Below are positions 53,325 through 60,049 of a DNA stretch of 64,000 bases, piece after piece (within the stretch, counting starts at the first letter, position 1; each line of letters opens with the position of its first letter). Source of the DNA: Lachnospiraceae bacterium (GTDB lineage Bacteria; Bacillota; Clostridia; Lachnospirales; Lachnospiraceae); contig CAJTBF010000007.1 of the NCBI GenBank assembly GCA_910574195.1, forward strand, positions 1-64,000. The letters run 5' to 3'. The position numbers and the translations under genes were made by a program. The notes under the pieces were generated by a model that searched no databases, was not told the origin of the DNA, and was given only the letters and a program-made list of their open reading frames with translations.

Positions 53325-53431
53325 CTAAAATTTCCTCTTTCTTTTTCCTGCTTTTCTCCCCGCTGTATCCGGAAATCCCCTTCCTGAAAATATCATTCCC
53401 GCCCGCCGGAAACCTGTTCTGACACTTCCTA

Positions 53432-53460
53432 ATCATATCGAATTTTCCGGCATTCGTCAA
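53432..53460 (-). promoter_or_regulatory. Promoter of the ABC-F gene
   Basis: On the minus strand TTGACG (53455-53460) and TATGAT (53432-53437) are separated by 17 nt, giving a leader of about 100 nt. The rest of 53461-53664 holds a 15-nt match to the ilvN leader (53610-53624) and no other gene. Confidence 0.6.
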
Positions 53461-53664
53461 TGCGGTCTGCCTTCCGGTACTGCAAACAATAACGATCAGC
53501 CATAACTGTGATCGGATTTGCGTAACAGTGAGGCCGAAAGCTGAACTATTACGGATTTTCTTAATTTTCTGTGATATCTCTTGTATTCCCTTCAAAAAAG
53601 TTATACCATATACCTCATTGGGAAAGAAAAAAGTCACACATTTTTCCGGGAAAGGAGTGATTCC

Positions 53665-54588
53665 ATGCGTACTCCCAAAAAAACCAGTTACGATTTTGAT
53701 GAAAATTTTGAAGTTACCTATGAAGAAGAAATTTCGATTCCATATCATACAGACACTATCGGCCGCACCACACAGAGGAAACGGGATACCATTGATTTCG
53801 TGGCGCCCGACATTGACGGCCGCTCTGTATCCTCCCGCAGCAGAAGAAGAAACCGACAGAATCCGTATGATCTGTCCATTGAGAATCCGGACAACGGCTA
53901 TGACGGATATTATGACGAATATGAGGAACCGGAATACCTGGAAGACGAATACGAGAATGAACCTTACAGATCTTCCTTCTATCGGCGTGCTCCACACAGC
54001 CGATACCCCGAAGACGATTACATTCCTTCCAGAGAGCACAATCCCTATCCGGAGCGTTCACGCCAAAAAGGCCGGACACCATTGGCAGCGCCGATCAAAA
54101 AAGGGGGAAAAACCATCTATCGGATTTCCCAGACCCTGCTGCGCAACCTCTCCCTTATTCTGATTCTGGCAATCATCGGACTTCTGACTTATAATTTTTT
54201 ACGGGGGAGCGCCCCCTATGGAGACATTGAAAACGCCGTATCCTCCCAGAACTACACACAGATGCTGGCCGCTTACTTTGTAATCGCCGCTTTTTTTCTT
54301 CTGTTCGAACTGTTATCTGCGCTCTGGGCTATGTCAAAAGTACGGGTGCGGGATGAATTCGGGGTATATAAAGAAGATGTCGGGCGCGGTTTGTTCTCCT
54401 TCGTTTTTATCTACGTCTGTTCTTATGCCTCTTTTTGGGGCAGCAGATGGATTCCGGAAATTCATGATGTCTTAAAGGGAGTTCGCGGAGCGCTGGATGT
54501 CTTTGGGTCCATGCACAATGTTCTCTTTGGAATCTGCGCCGCCGGCGTAATCTCCTGCCTGCTGCGCAAATACAGTCTGGCGTTATAA
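53665..54588 (+). CDS. Uncharacterised membrane protein with disordered N-terminal half
   Basis: A 307-residue protein that I do not recognise. Residues 1-150 are polar and low-complexity, rich in Arg, Glu, Asp, Tyr and Ser, with an acidic Tyr/Glu/Asp stretch at about 77-100 followed by Arg- and Pro-rich sequence. Four hydrophobic segments follow (about 161-179, 200-222, 241-258 and 286-301), with a short charged loop (MSKVRVRDEFGVYKED) between the second and third. I chose the ATG at 53665, with AAAGGAG 7 nt upstream. It is monocistronic and divergent from the ABC-F gene. A cell-envelope role is a guess from the layout only. Confidence 0.75.
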   Translation: MRTPKKTSYDFDENFEVTYEEEISIPYHTDTIGRTTQRKRDTIDFVAPDIDGRSVSSRSRRRNRQNPYDLSIENPDNGYDGYYDEYEEPEYLEDEYENEPYRSSFYRRAPHSRYPEDDYIPSREHNPYPERSRQKGRTPLAAPIKKGGKTIYRISQTLLRNLSLILILAIIGLLTYNFLRGSAPYGDIENAVSSQNYTQMLAAYFVIAAFFLLFELLSALWAMSKVRVRDEFGVYKEDVGRGLFSFVFIYVCSYASFWGSRWIPEIHDVLKGVRGALDVFGSMHNVLFGICAAGVISCLLRKYSLAL

Positions 54589-54598
54589 AATTTTCCTT

Positions 54599-54635
54599 AT
54601 ACTGTGCTTATGGAGCTCCGAATGTTCCATAAAAT
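54599..54635. repeat. Short dispersed motif, copy 2
   Basis: ATACTGTGCTT, a 10-nt gap, and CGAATGTTCCATAAAATA; compare 27166-27199. It begins 10 nt past the stop codon of the membrane-protein gene and precedes a hairpin. Confidence 0.6.
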
Positions 54636-54648
54636 ACGGCACAACAAA

Positions 54649-54677
54649 ACAGCCGTCATTTGTATACTGACGGCTGT
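54649..54677. terminator. Bidirectional terminator
   Basis: ACAGCCGTCA (54649-54658) and TGACGGCTGT (54668-54677) form a perfect 10-bp stem between the convergent membrane-protein and cupin genes. TTTTGTTGTG follows on the minus strand. Confidence 0.8.
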
Positions 54678-54691
54678 CACTACATTTCGAA

Positions 54692-55018
54692 TCAATCCAA
54701 AATAATCAACGCCATAAACACCAGATTCTCTCTCCCGGTATTTTTCAGTCCATGACCACACCCGTCCGGCGTAAATGTCACATCTCCCGCTTTCACCATC
54801 CGGCAGTCCCCATTATCATTATATTCGCCCTCGCCGGAAAGAATATAATATGTCTCACTTTCCTTGTGATGTTCATGGTACCCCAGGGAACACCCCGGTT
54901 CCAGCGTCACCTCCGCATACAGTCTGCACTTCCCGTTTAATTCTTTTTCCCCCAGAATCCGTTTGAGAATGGTATGTCCCTCTCCGCCTGCCATATTCTC
55001 TACCCGTTCAATTGTCAT
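54692..55018 (-). CDS. Cupin-domain protein
   Basis: A 108-residue single-domain cupin. The first cupin motif appears as GCSLGYHEHHKESETYYILSGEGEY (landmark residues His and Glu at about 47-53) and the second as PDGCGHGLKNTG, giving the usual His, His, Glu, His metal site. Such small cupins act as metal-binding isomerases, sugar-binding modules or regulators; nothing here decides between these. It has its own ribosome-binding site and no obvious operon partner, lying 115 bp after ddh. Confidence 0.85.
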   Translation of the reverse strand: MTIERVENMAGGEGHTILKRILGEKELNGKCRLYAEVTLEPGCSLGYHEHHKESETYYILSGEGEYNDNGDCRMVKAGDVTFTPDGCGHGLKNTGRENLVFMALIILD

Positions 55019-55133
55019 GTTCTTTCGCTCCTTTCTTTTTTATTGTCTCTTTCTATTACATATACCTCTCCTCATCGGACAACATACACCGTCCCGTCAG
55101 GAGACATGCATTATGGAATGCCATGATCAATCG

Positions 55134-56117
55134 TCATAACAAGGATGCCCTCAATTCCTCTTTGCTCTTCACACTCAAATACGCGGGCGCAATATCAAAC
55201 ACCGTCTTACACCCGCTGCCGCCTTCCTCACCAAGGCGATATGCGGCTCTTGCATATGCTGCAAGTACACTGGCTGTAAACTCCGGATTGGAATCCAACT
55301 TTAATTGATATTCAATCAAATGTTGATTTTCTTTCTCCCGGCCTGTCCTGCCGCTTCGCAGCACAAAACCTCCGTGAGGAATTCCGCTGTGCTTTTCCCG
55401 CAGTTCCTCCTCACTGATAAAATGCACGGTAGTATCATATTCTGCAAAATAATTAGGCATCGTCTGAATCTCTTTTTCGATTCGGGCCGTGTCTGCTCCC
55501 TCTTCCGGCACTACAAAACATTCTCTTGTATGCTTCTGCCGGGTGGTCAGTTCGGGATTCTCCCCTTTTCTCACAGCCTCCAGTGCTGCATCCACCGGGA
55601 TGGTATACTGCTTTGCATCCTTTACTCCCGAAATCCTGCGAAGTGCATCTGAATGTCCCTGACTGACTCCTTTTCCCCAGAATGTGTAATCCGCTCCTTC
55701 CGGAAGAATTGCACCGGCGTAGAGCCGGTTCAAAGAAAACATACCCGGATCCCATCCCACGGAAATAATTCCTACTTTTCCTCCCTTTTTTGCTGCCGCA
55801 TCCACCCTGGCAAAATGCTCCGGAATCCGGGCATGAGTGTCAAAACTGTCTACCACATGAAACATCTCCGCATAAACCGGCGTCTGCTCCGGCAGATCTG
55901 TTGCACTTCCGCCACATAAAATCATCACATCAATCCGTTCTTTCCACTCCGGCACTTCTGCCACAGAACACACGGTTGCTTCCTCTGTCAGAATCTGCAC
56001 ATCCTGCGGATTACGGCGGGTAAACACTGCCGCCAACTCCATATCCGGATTCTGCTTTACGGCACATTCCACGCCTCTGCCCAGATTGCCATAACCCAAA
56101 ATACCGATTCTTATCAT
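55134..56117 (-). CDS. ddh: meso-Diaminopimelate dehydrogenase
   Basis: NADPH-dependent enzyme making meso-diaminopimelate in one step from tetrahydrodipicolinate and ammonia, a shortcut to lysine and the peptidoglycan precursor. It is 327 residues from the ATG at 56117, which follows GAGGTGG; the longer frame adds 8 residues. IRIGILGYGNLGRGVE is the nucleotide motif, VDSFDTHARIPEH and ISVGWDPGMFSLNR line the substrate site, and GKGVSQGHSDALRRI is diagnostic. Its product is the substrate of LysA (3.1 kb). It has its own promoter. Confidence 0.95.
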   Translation of the reverse strand: MIRIGILGYGNLGRGVECAVKQNPDMELAAVFTRRNPQDVQILTEEATVCSVAEVPEWKERIDVMILCGGSATDLPEQTPVYAEMFHVVDSFDTHARIPEHFARVDAAAKKGGKVGIISVGWDPGMFSLNRLYAGAILPEGADYTFWGKGVSQGHSDALRRISGVKDAKQYTIPVDAALEAVRKGENPELTTRQKHTRECFVVPEEGADTARIEKEIQTMPNYFAEYDTTVHFISEEELREKHSGIPHGGFVLRSGRTGREKENQHLIEYQLKLDSNPEFTASVLAAYARAAYRLGEEGGSGCKTVFDIAPAYLSVKSKEELRASLL

Positions 56118-56153
56118 AACCTTCCACCTCTTCGATTTCAAATTTACTTTTCT

Positions 56154-56182
56154 ATTATAGACGCTTCAAAAAGATTATGCAA
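56154..56182 (-). promoter_or_regulatory. ddh: Promoter of ddh
   Basis: On the minus strand TTGCAT (56177-56182) and a perfect TATAAT (56154-56159) are separated by 17 nt. The -35 lies in the last codons of the upstream small gene. Confidence 0.65.
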
Positions 56183-56441
56183 GAATGAGATGTTGTATTT
56201 CCTTTGCTCTTTCATAATCTTTCCGAAAAACATAAATGATATATGCATTTTGCATGTTAAGATCTTCTCCAAAAGTTCCCGTTCGCGCTCTGGAACCTGC
56301 GCCAAGAGGCGAGGGGCTTTTCCTGTTCACAACTTTTACCGTATAATCAATCTGATGAGAAGAAAGCAGTTCCCGGATTTCTGCCTGTTGTTTCAGATCA
56401 TATGTTGTCATCAGTTCTTTCCTGTTCCATATTGTCAGCAT
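56175..56441 (-). CDS. Small hypothetical protein, possibly DUF2007-like
   Basis: An 88-residue protein of unknown function. GGAGG lies 9 nt before the start, which supports translation. The N-terminal half (TTYDLKQQAEIRELLSSHQIDYTVKVV) looks like the beta-alpha-beta start of small signal-transducing or DUF2007-like domains. A loop (about 41-62) is Gly/Arg/Ser-rich, and the C-terminal part (AYIIYVFRKDYERAKEIQHLI) completes a ferredoxin-like pattern. The family likeness is tentative. It lies directly upstream of ddh, and its 3' end holds the ddh -35 box. No function can be assigned. Confidence 0.6.
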   Translation of the reverse strand: MLTIWNRKELMTTYDLKQQAEIRELLSSHQIDYTVKVVNRKSPSPLGAGSRARTGTFGEDLNMQNAYIIYVFRKDYERAKEIQHLILA

Positions 56442-56509
56442 TGCTTTTACCTCCTTTCTTTCTTCTATATATTATACTTGGTTCCCTGTAACAGTTCAAT
56501 AACTCATCC

Positions 56510-56537
56510 CAGGACTTTGCACTTGCTGCAAAATCCG
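56510..56537. repeat. GGACTTTGC hairpin, inverted copy 2
   Basis: GGACTTTGC, a 7-nt loop, and GCAAAATCCG. Read on the other strand it matches the hairpin at 51476-51503 almost base for base, including the loop (AGCAAGT against AGCAAAT). Confidence 0.55.
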
Positions 56538-56633
56538 TAAGACCGTCTAACAGTCGGAATAGAATCCGGCCTTCGATCTCCTTCGCCACTTGACGGAATT
56601 ACAAAACAGCAGTATTCTAAACAAAGGATGGGA

Positions 56634-56692
56634 ATCCCGTATTTGATGTGCTTCGCACAAGTGGACAGCTAACGCTGTCCACTTAAGTATAT
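56634..56692. repeat. Diverged copy of the 65-nt dispersed repeat
   Basis: ATCCCGTA, a TGTGC/GCACA hairpin, then a perfect 11-bp stem AAGTGGACAGC (56659-56669) and GCTGTCCACTT (56674-56684), and AAGTATA. The order of parts follows the unit at 40937-41001. It lies in the leader of the YbaK-type gene, 24 nt before the start codon. Confidence 0.7.
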
Positions 56693-56715
56693 TTTACAAC
56701 AAGGAGAATGATCTT

Positions 56716-57252
56716 ATGAAACTAGAAAAAGGCCGTCCAAAAAACGCGGAAAACCGGTTGGACCGGGAACTTCGCGTATATGATCTGCTGGATCAGCTCG
56801 GAATCGAATATGAGCGGATCGATCACCTTCATGCAGATACAATGGAAGACTGTGCTGCAATCGAAGAGGCGCTTCAGGCGCCGATCTGTAAAAATCTGTT
56901 CCTCTGTAACCGGCAGCATACTGTCTTTTATCTGCTGCTCCTCGACGGCAATAAAAAATTCAGAACCAAAGAACTTTCCGGACAGATTGGTTCTTCCCGT
57001 CTTTCTTTCGCGGAATCCGAATATATGGAGCAATATCTGAATATCGCCCCCGGAGCCGTCAGTGTGATGGGGCTGATGAATGATACAAAAAATCAGGTCC
57101 GGCTTCTGATTGATGAAGATCTGCTGACACAGGAATACCTGGGCTGCCATCCCTGTGTCAATACATCCAGTCTTCGATTAAAAACCACCGACATGCTGCG
57201 TATTTTTCTTCCCGCCGTACACCATAACATAACCACCGTTCACCTGAAATAG
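56716..57252 (+). CDS. YbaK/PrdX-type aminoacyl-tRNA deacylase
   Basis: Trans-editing enzyme that hydrolyses mischarged aminoacyl-tRNA, commonly Ala-tRNA(Pro) or Cys-tRNA(Pro). It is 178 residues. The family fold is seen in YDLLDQLGIEYERIDHLHADTMEDC, APICKNLFLCN with the catalytic Lys, and the C-terminal PCVNTSSLRLKTTDML. The overall pattern fits the PrdX/ProXp-ala branch, related to the editing domain of bacterial prolyl-tRNA synthetase. AAGGAG precedes the ATG. A diverged copy of the dispersed repeat lies in its leader. Confidence 0.85.
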   Translation: MKLEKGRPKNAENRLDRELRVYDLLDQLGIEYERIDHLHADTMEDCAAIEEALQAPICKNLFLCNRQHTVFYLLLLDGNKKFRTKELSGQIGSSRLSFAESEYMEQYLNIAPGAVSVMGLMNDTKNQVRLLIDEDLLTQEYLGCHPCVNTSSLRLKTTDMLRIFLPAVHHNITTVHLK

Positions 57253-57357
57253 TATTTTTGCAGGAAGCTGTTCCCATTCCTGAATATAAAGAAACACAAT
57301 CGTATAAAGAAAAACCATAGCATGAAAAAACTAATTGAAAAAGGAGGAAACCCAAAC

Positions 57358-57726
57358 ATGAAATTCACATTTGCACACAACAATCTGAATGTTTACAACC
57401 TGCAGAAGTCCCTTACCTTTTATAAAGAAGCATTGGGGCTGTCTGTCGTACGCACAAAAGAAGCTTCCGACGGCAGCTTCACTCTGGTCTACTTAGGAGA
57501 CGGAACAACCCCTCATCAATTGGAACTGACATGGCTTCGCGACATGGAGCGCCCCTATGAACTGGGCGACAATGAGATTCATCTTGCATTCACTGTGGAC
57601 GATTTCGACGCGGCTCTGTCCAGACATCGGGAGATGGGCTGTATTTGTTTTGAAAATCCGGAGATGGGAATTTATTTCATTGAAGACCCGGATGGGTACT
57701 GGCTGGAAATTATTCCTGCAAAGTAA
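57358..57726 (+). CDS. VOC-family protein (glyoxalase I-like)
   Basis: A 122-residue metal-dependent protein of the vicinal oxygen chelate fold, with two beta-alpha-beta-beta-beta modules. FTFAHNNLNVYNLQKSLTFYKEALGL (landmark His in the first module), THQLELTW-like TPHQLELTW, EIHLAFTVDDFDAAL and YFIEDPDGYWLEIIP supply the metal ligands His, Glu, His and Glu. This matches lactoylglutathione lyase-like proteins; since Clostridia lack glutathione in general, the true substrate is unclear. I chose the ATG at 57358, which follows GGAGG; an ATG 36 nt upstream has no site. Confidence 0.85.
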   Translation: MKFTFAHNNLNVYNLQKSLTFYKEALGLSVVRTKEASDGSFTLVYLGDGTTPHQLELTWLRDMERPYELGDNEIHLAFTVDDFDAALSRHREMGCICFENPEMGIYFIEDPDGYWLEIIPAK

Positions 57727-57820
57727 TATAAAAAATACCGTCGTATATGCACCGGGTTATTTTTCACACCCGCGCCGTGCACTCTGCTACACAGAGACGG
57801 AGGATGAATGTTCCGCTATG

Positions 57821-57980
57821 AGGAATCCGGTTCCTTGCCGAAAGGCAGCTTTCAATGAACCGGATTCCTTGCATTTCAAACCGGATTGTATGAAATCATT
57901 TTGGATAACCGGCGTGAGGGAATGTAAGTGCACAGGTTACGATAAGCGGCCTCCCAGGCCGTGAATAGCAAGTGCACAGG
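57821..57980. other. Gene-free stretch with palindromes and a direct repeat
   Basis: Within the 392-nt gap 57727-58118, AGGAATCCGGTT (57821-57832) pairs with AACCGGATTCCT (57858-57869). An exact direct repeat AAGTGCACAGG occurs at 57926-57936 and 57970-57980, flanking a GGCCT/AGGCC hairpin (57948-57960). The rest (57981-58118) is AT-rich leader for the next gene. No protein is evident. Confidence 0.5.
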
Positions 57981-58118
57981 AATCCCGCCGGAATCTTGTA
58001 CAAAGTGACAATTGACGAATACAAAATTTTATGCGAAAATAATTTTAGTGTGATGTTAATTTAACATACCCAACATTATACGCGAGAAAAATCATACATA
58101 TTTGAAAGGAGTATTAAC

Positions 58119-58811
58119 ATGATTTATTCACATGAAGTAGAAATGATGTGTCCGGTAGCACAGGGTGCCAATCACGGCCCGGCTCCCATCCCGGAAGAAG
58201 CAAAATGGGTAAAGGCAAAAGAAGTGAAAGATATTTCCGGCTTTACACACGGCGTGGGCTGGTGTGCTCCTCAGCAGGGTGCCTGCAAGCTGACTTTGAA
58301 CGTAAAAGACGGAATCATTCAGGAAGCGCTTGTAGAGACACTGGGCTGTTCCGGAATGACACATTCTGCTGCTATGGCTTCCGAGATCCTGCCGGGCAAG
58401 ACGATATTGGAAGCATTGAATACAGACCTTGTATGTGATGCAATCAATACTGCCATGAGAGAATTATTCCTTCAGATTGTTTACGGAAGAACACAGAGTG
58501 CATTTTCCGAAGACGGGCTTGCCATCGGCGCCGGACTGGAAGACCTTGGAAAGGGACTTCGTTCTCAGGTTGGTACCATGTACGGTACACTTGCAAAAGG
58601 TCCCCGTTACCTGGAGATGGCCGAAGGTTATGTTACCGGCATCGCTTTGGACGACAACGATGAGATCATCGGATATCAGTTTGTAAATCTGGGCAAATTC
58701 ACAGACTTTATCAAAGCAGGCGATGAACCGAACGAAGCATGGGAAAAAGCAAAAGGACAGTACGGACGTGTAGCTGATGCCGCTAAGATTATCGATCCGC
58801 GGAAAGAATAA
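58119..58811 (+). CDS. NifU/IscU-like iron-sulfur scaffold, partner of the GGGtGRT protein
   Basis: A 230-residue protein with a central IscU-like region: GWCAPQQGACKL (Cys49, Cys56), VETLGCSGMTHSAAMASEIL (Cys77, in the place of the IscU second cysteine) and LVCDAINTAMREL (Cys106). It is much longer than IscU, with an N-terminal part holding Cys11 and a C-terminal part (about 160-230) with no IscU counterpart. GAAAGGAG precedes the ATG. The next gene starts 43 bp later and the two form an operon. A cluster-binding role is inferred; it is not part of the isc operon at 17 kb. The biological role is unknown. Confidence 0.8.
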   Translation: MIYSHEVEMMCPVAQGANHGPAPIPEEAKWVKAKEVKDISGFTHGVGWCAPQQGACKLTLNVKDGIIQEALVETLGCSGMTHSAAMASEILPGKTILEALNTDLVCDAINTAMRELFLQIVYGRTQSAFSEDGLAIGAGLEDLGKGLRSQVGTMYGTLAKGPRYLEMAEGYVTGIALDDNDEIIGYQFVNLGKFTDFIKAGDEPNEAWEKAKGQYGRVADAAKIIDPRKE

Positions 58812-58854
58812 TTCACGGTTGCATGTTGTAAGAATAAATCAGGAGGACATTGAA

Positions 58855-59865
58855 ATGGCTTTATTTGAATCATATGAGAGAAGAATTGATAAAATCAATG
58901 AAGTGTTAAACAGCTACGGCATCGCTTCCATCGAAGAGGCAGAAAAGATCACAAAGGATGCCGGCCTTGACGTTTACAACCAGGTAAAGGGCATTCAGCC
59001 CATCTGTTTCGAGAACGCATGCTGGGCTTACACCGTAGGTGCTGCAATCGCTATCAAGAAAGGCTGCAAGACCGCGGCTGACGCAGCGGCAGCCATCGGG
59101 GAAGGTCTGCAGGCATTCTGTATTCCGGGTTCCGTTGCTGACCAGCGTAAAGTAGGTCTTGGACATGGTAATCTTGGAAAGATGCTTCTGGAAGACGAGA
59201 CAGATTGTTTTGCATTCCTGGCAGGGCATGAATCCTTCGCAGCAGCGGAAGGCGCCATCGGTATTGCAGAGAAAGCAAACAAAGTTCGGAAAAAACCGCT
59301 TCGTGTTATTTTGAACGGATTGGGAAAAGACGCTGCAAAAATCATTTCCAGAATCAATGGATTTACCTACGTACAGACAGAGTATGACTACTATACCGGC
59401 GAATTGAAAGAAGTTTCCAGAACCGCTTACTCCGACGGACTTCGTTCCAAAGTAAACTGCTATGGCGCCAATGATGTACGCGAAGGTGTTGCCATCATGC
59501 ATAAGGAAGGGGTAGACGTTTCCATTACAGGAAATTCTACGAACCCGACACGTTTTCAGCATCCGGTTGCAGGTACCTACAAAAAAGAGTGTGTGGAGCA
59601 AGGGAAGAAATACTTCTCCGTAGCTTCCGGCGGTGGAACGGGACGTACCCTTCATCCGGATAATATGGCAGCGGGCCCGGCTTCCTATGGTATGACCGAT
59701 ACACTGGGACGTATGCATTCTGATGCACAGTTCGCTGGTTCTTCTTCCGTACCGGCTCATGTAGAGATGATGGGCCTGATCGGTGCCGGCAACAATCCTA
59801 TGGTTGGTATGACAGTTGCCGTTGCCGTTTCCGTAGAAGAAGCAGCAAAAGCCGGAAAGTTCTAA
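58855..59865 (+). CDS. GGGtGRT protein, function unknown
   Basis: A 336-residue soluble protein carrying the family's name motif GGGTGRT at 259-265, within SVASGGGTGRTLHPDNM. Other visible features are CFENACWAY (Cys51, Cys56), KVGLGHGNLGKMLLEDETDCF, a Rossmann-like LRVILNGLGKDAAKIISRI, and a Gly-rich C terminus (MMGLIGAGNNPMVGMTVAVAV). The ATG at 58855 has AGGAGG 8 nt upstream; an upstream in-frame start is rejected. It always seems to sit beside an IscU-like scaffold, as here, which suggests an Fe-S enzyme or a protein acting with it. No reaction is known to me. Confidence 0.85.
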   Translation: MALFESYERRIDKINEVLNSYGIASIEEAEKITKDAGLDVYNQVKGIQPICFENACWAYTVGAAIAIKKGCKTAADAAAAIGEGLQAFCIPGSVADQRKVGLGHGNLGKMLLEDETDCFAFLAGHESFAAAEGAIGIAEKANKVRKKPLRVILNGLGKDAAKIISRINGFTYVQTEYDYYTGELKEVSRTAYSDGLRSKVNCYGANDVREGVAIMHKEGVDVSITGNSTNPTRFQHPVAGTYKKECVEQGKKYFSVASGGGTGRTLHPDNMAAGPASYGMTDTLGRMHSDAQFAGSSSVPAHVEMMGLIGAGNNPMVGMTVAVAVSVEEAAKAGKF

Positions 59866-59923
59866 GACATCATATCAAATATAAAAGTTGTTATGAACAG
59901 CTTTTCCAATTTTTAAGCGCTAC

Positions 59924-59961
59924 AAAGGGGCGATCGGTTTTTGCCGGTTTTTAGCCCCTTT
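59924..59961 (+). terminator. Terminator of the scaffold-GGGtGRT operon
   Basis: AAAGGGGC (59924-59931) and GCCCCTTT (59954-59961), followed by TTTTCC, 58 nt past the stop codon. Confidence 0.8.
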
Positions 59962-60049
59962 TTTCCACGTAGGGTGAAAACTATTTTTTATCTCGCCCCG
60001 AAAGAGTGGATGACATTTATGATTTATGAAAACGAGGAGGGAAGGAAAG

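Noticed and set aside
53311-54039. Minus-strand open frame (242 codons) across the ABC-F leader and opposite the membrane-protein gene
   Set aside because: Runs through the ABC-F promoter and leader; the plus-strand gene has a clear ribosome-binding site and membrane-protein character.
56398-56589. Small minus-strand open frame (63 codons) upstream of the small hypothetical gene
   Set aside because: Contains the GGAGG site and start of the next gene and a dispersed hairpin repeat; no start signal of its own.
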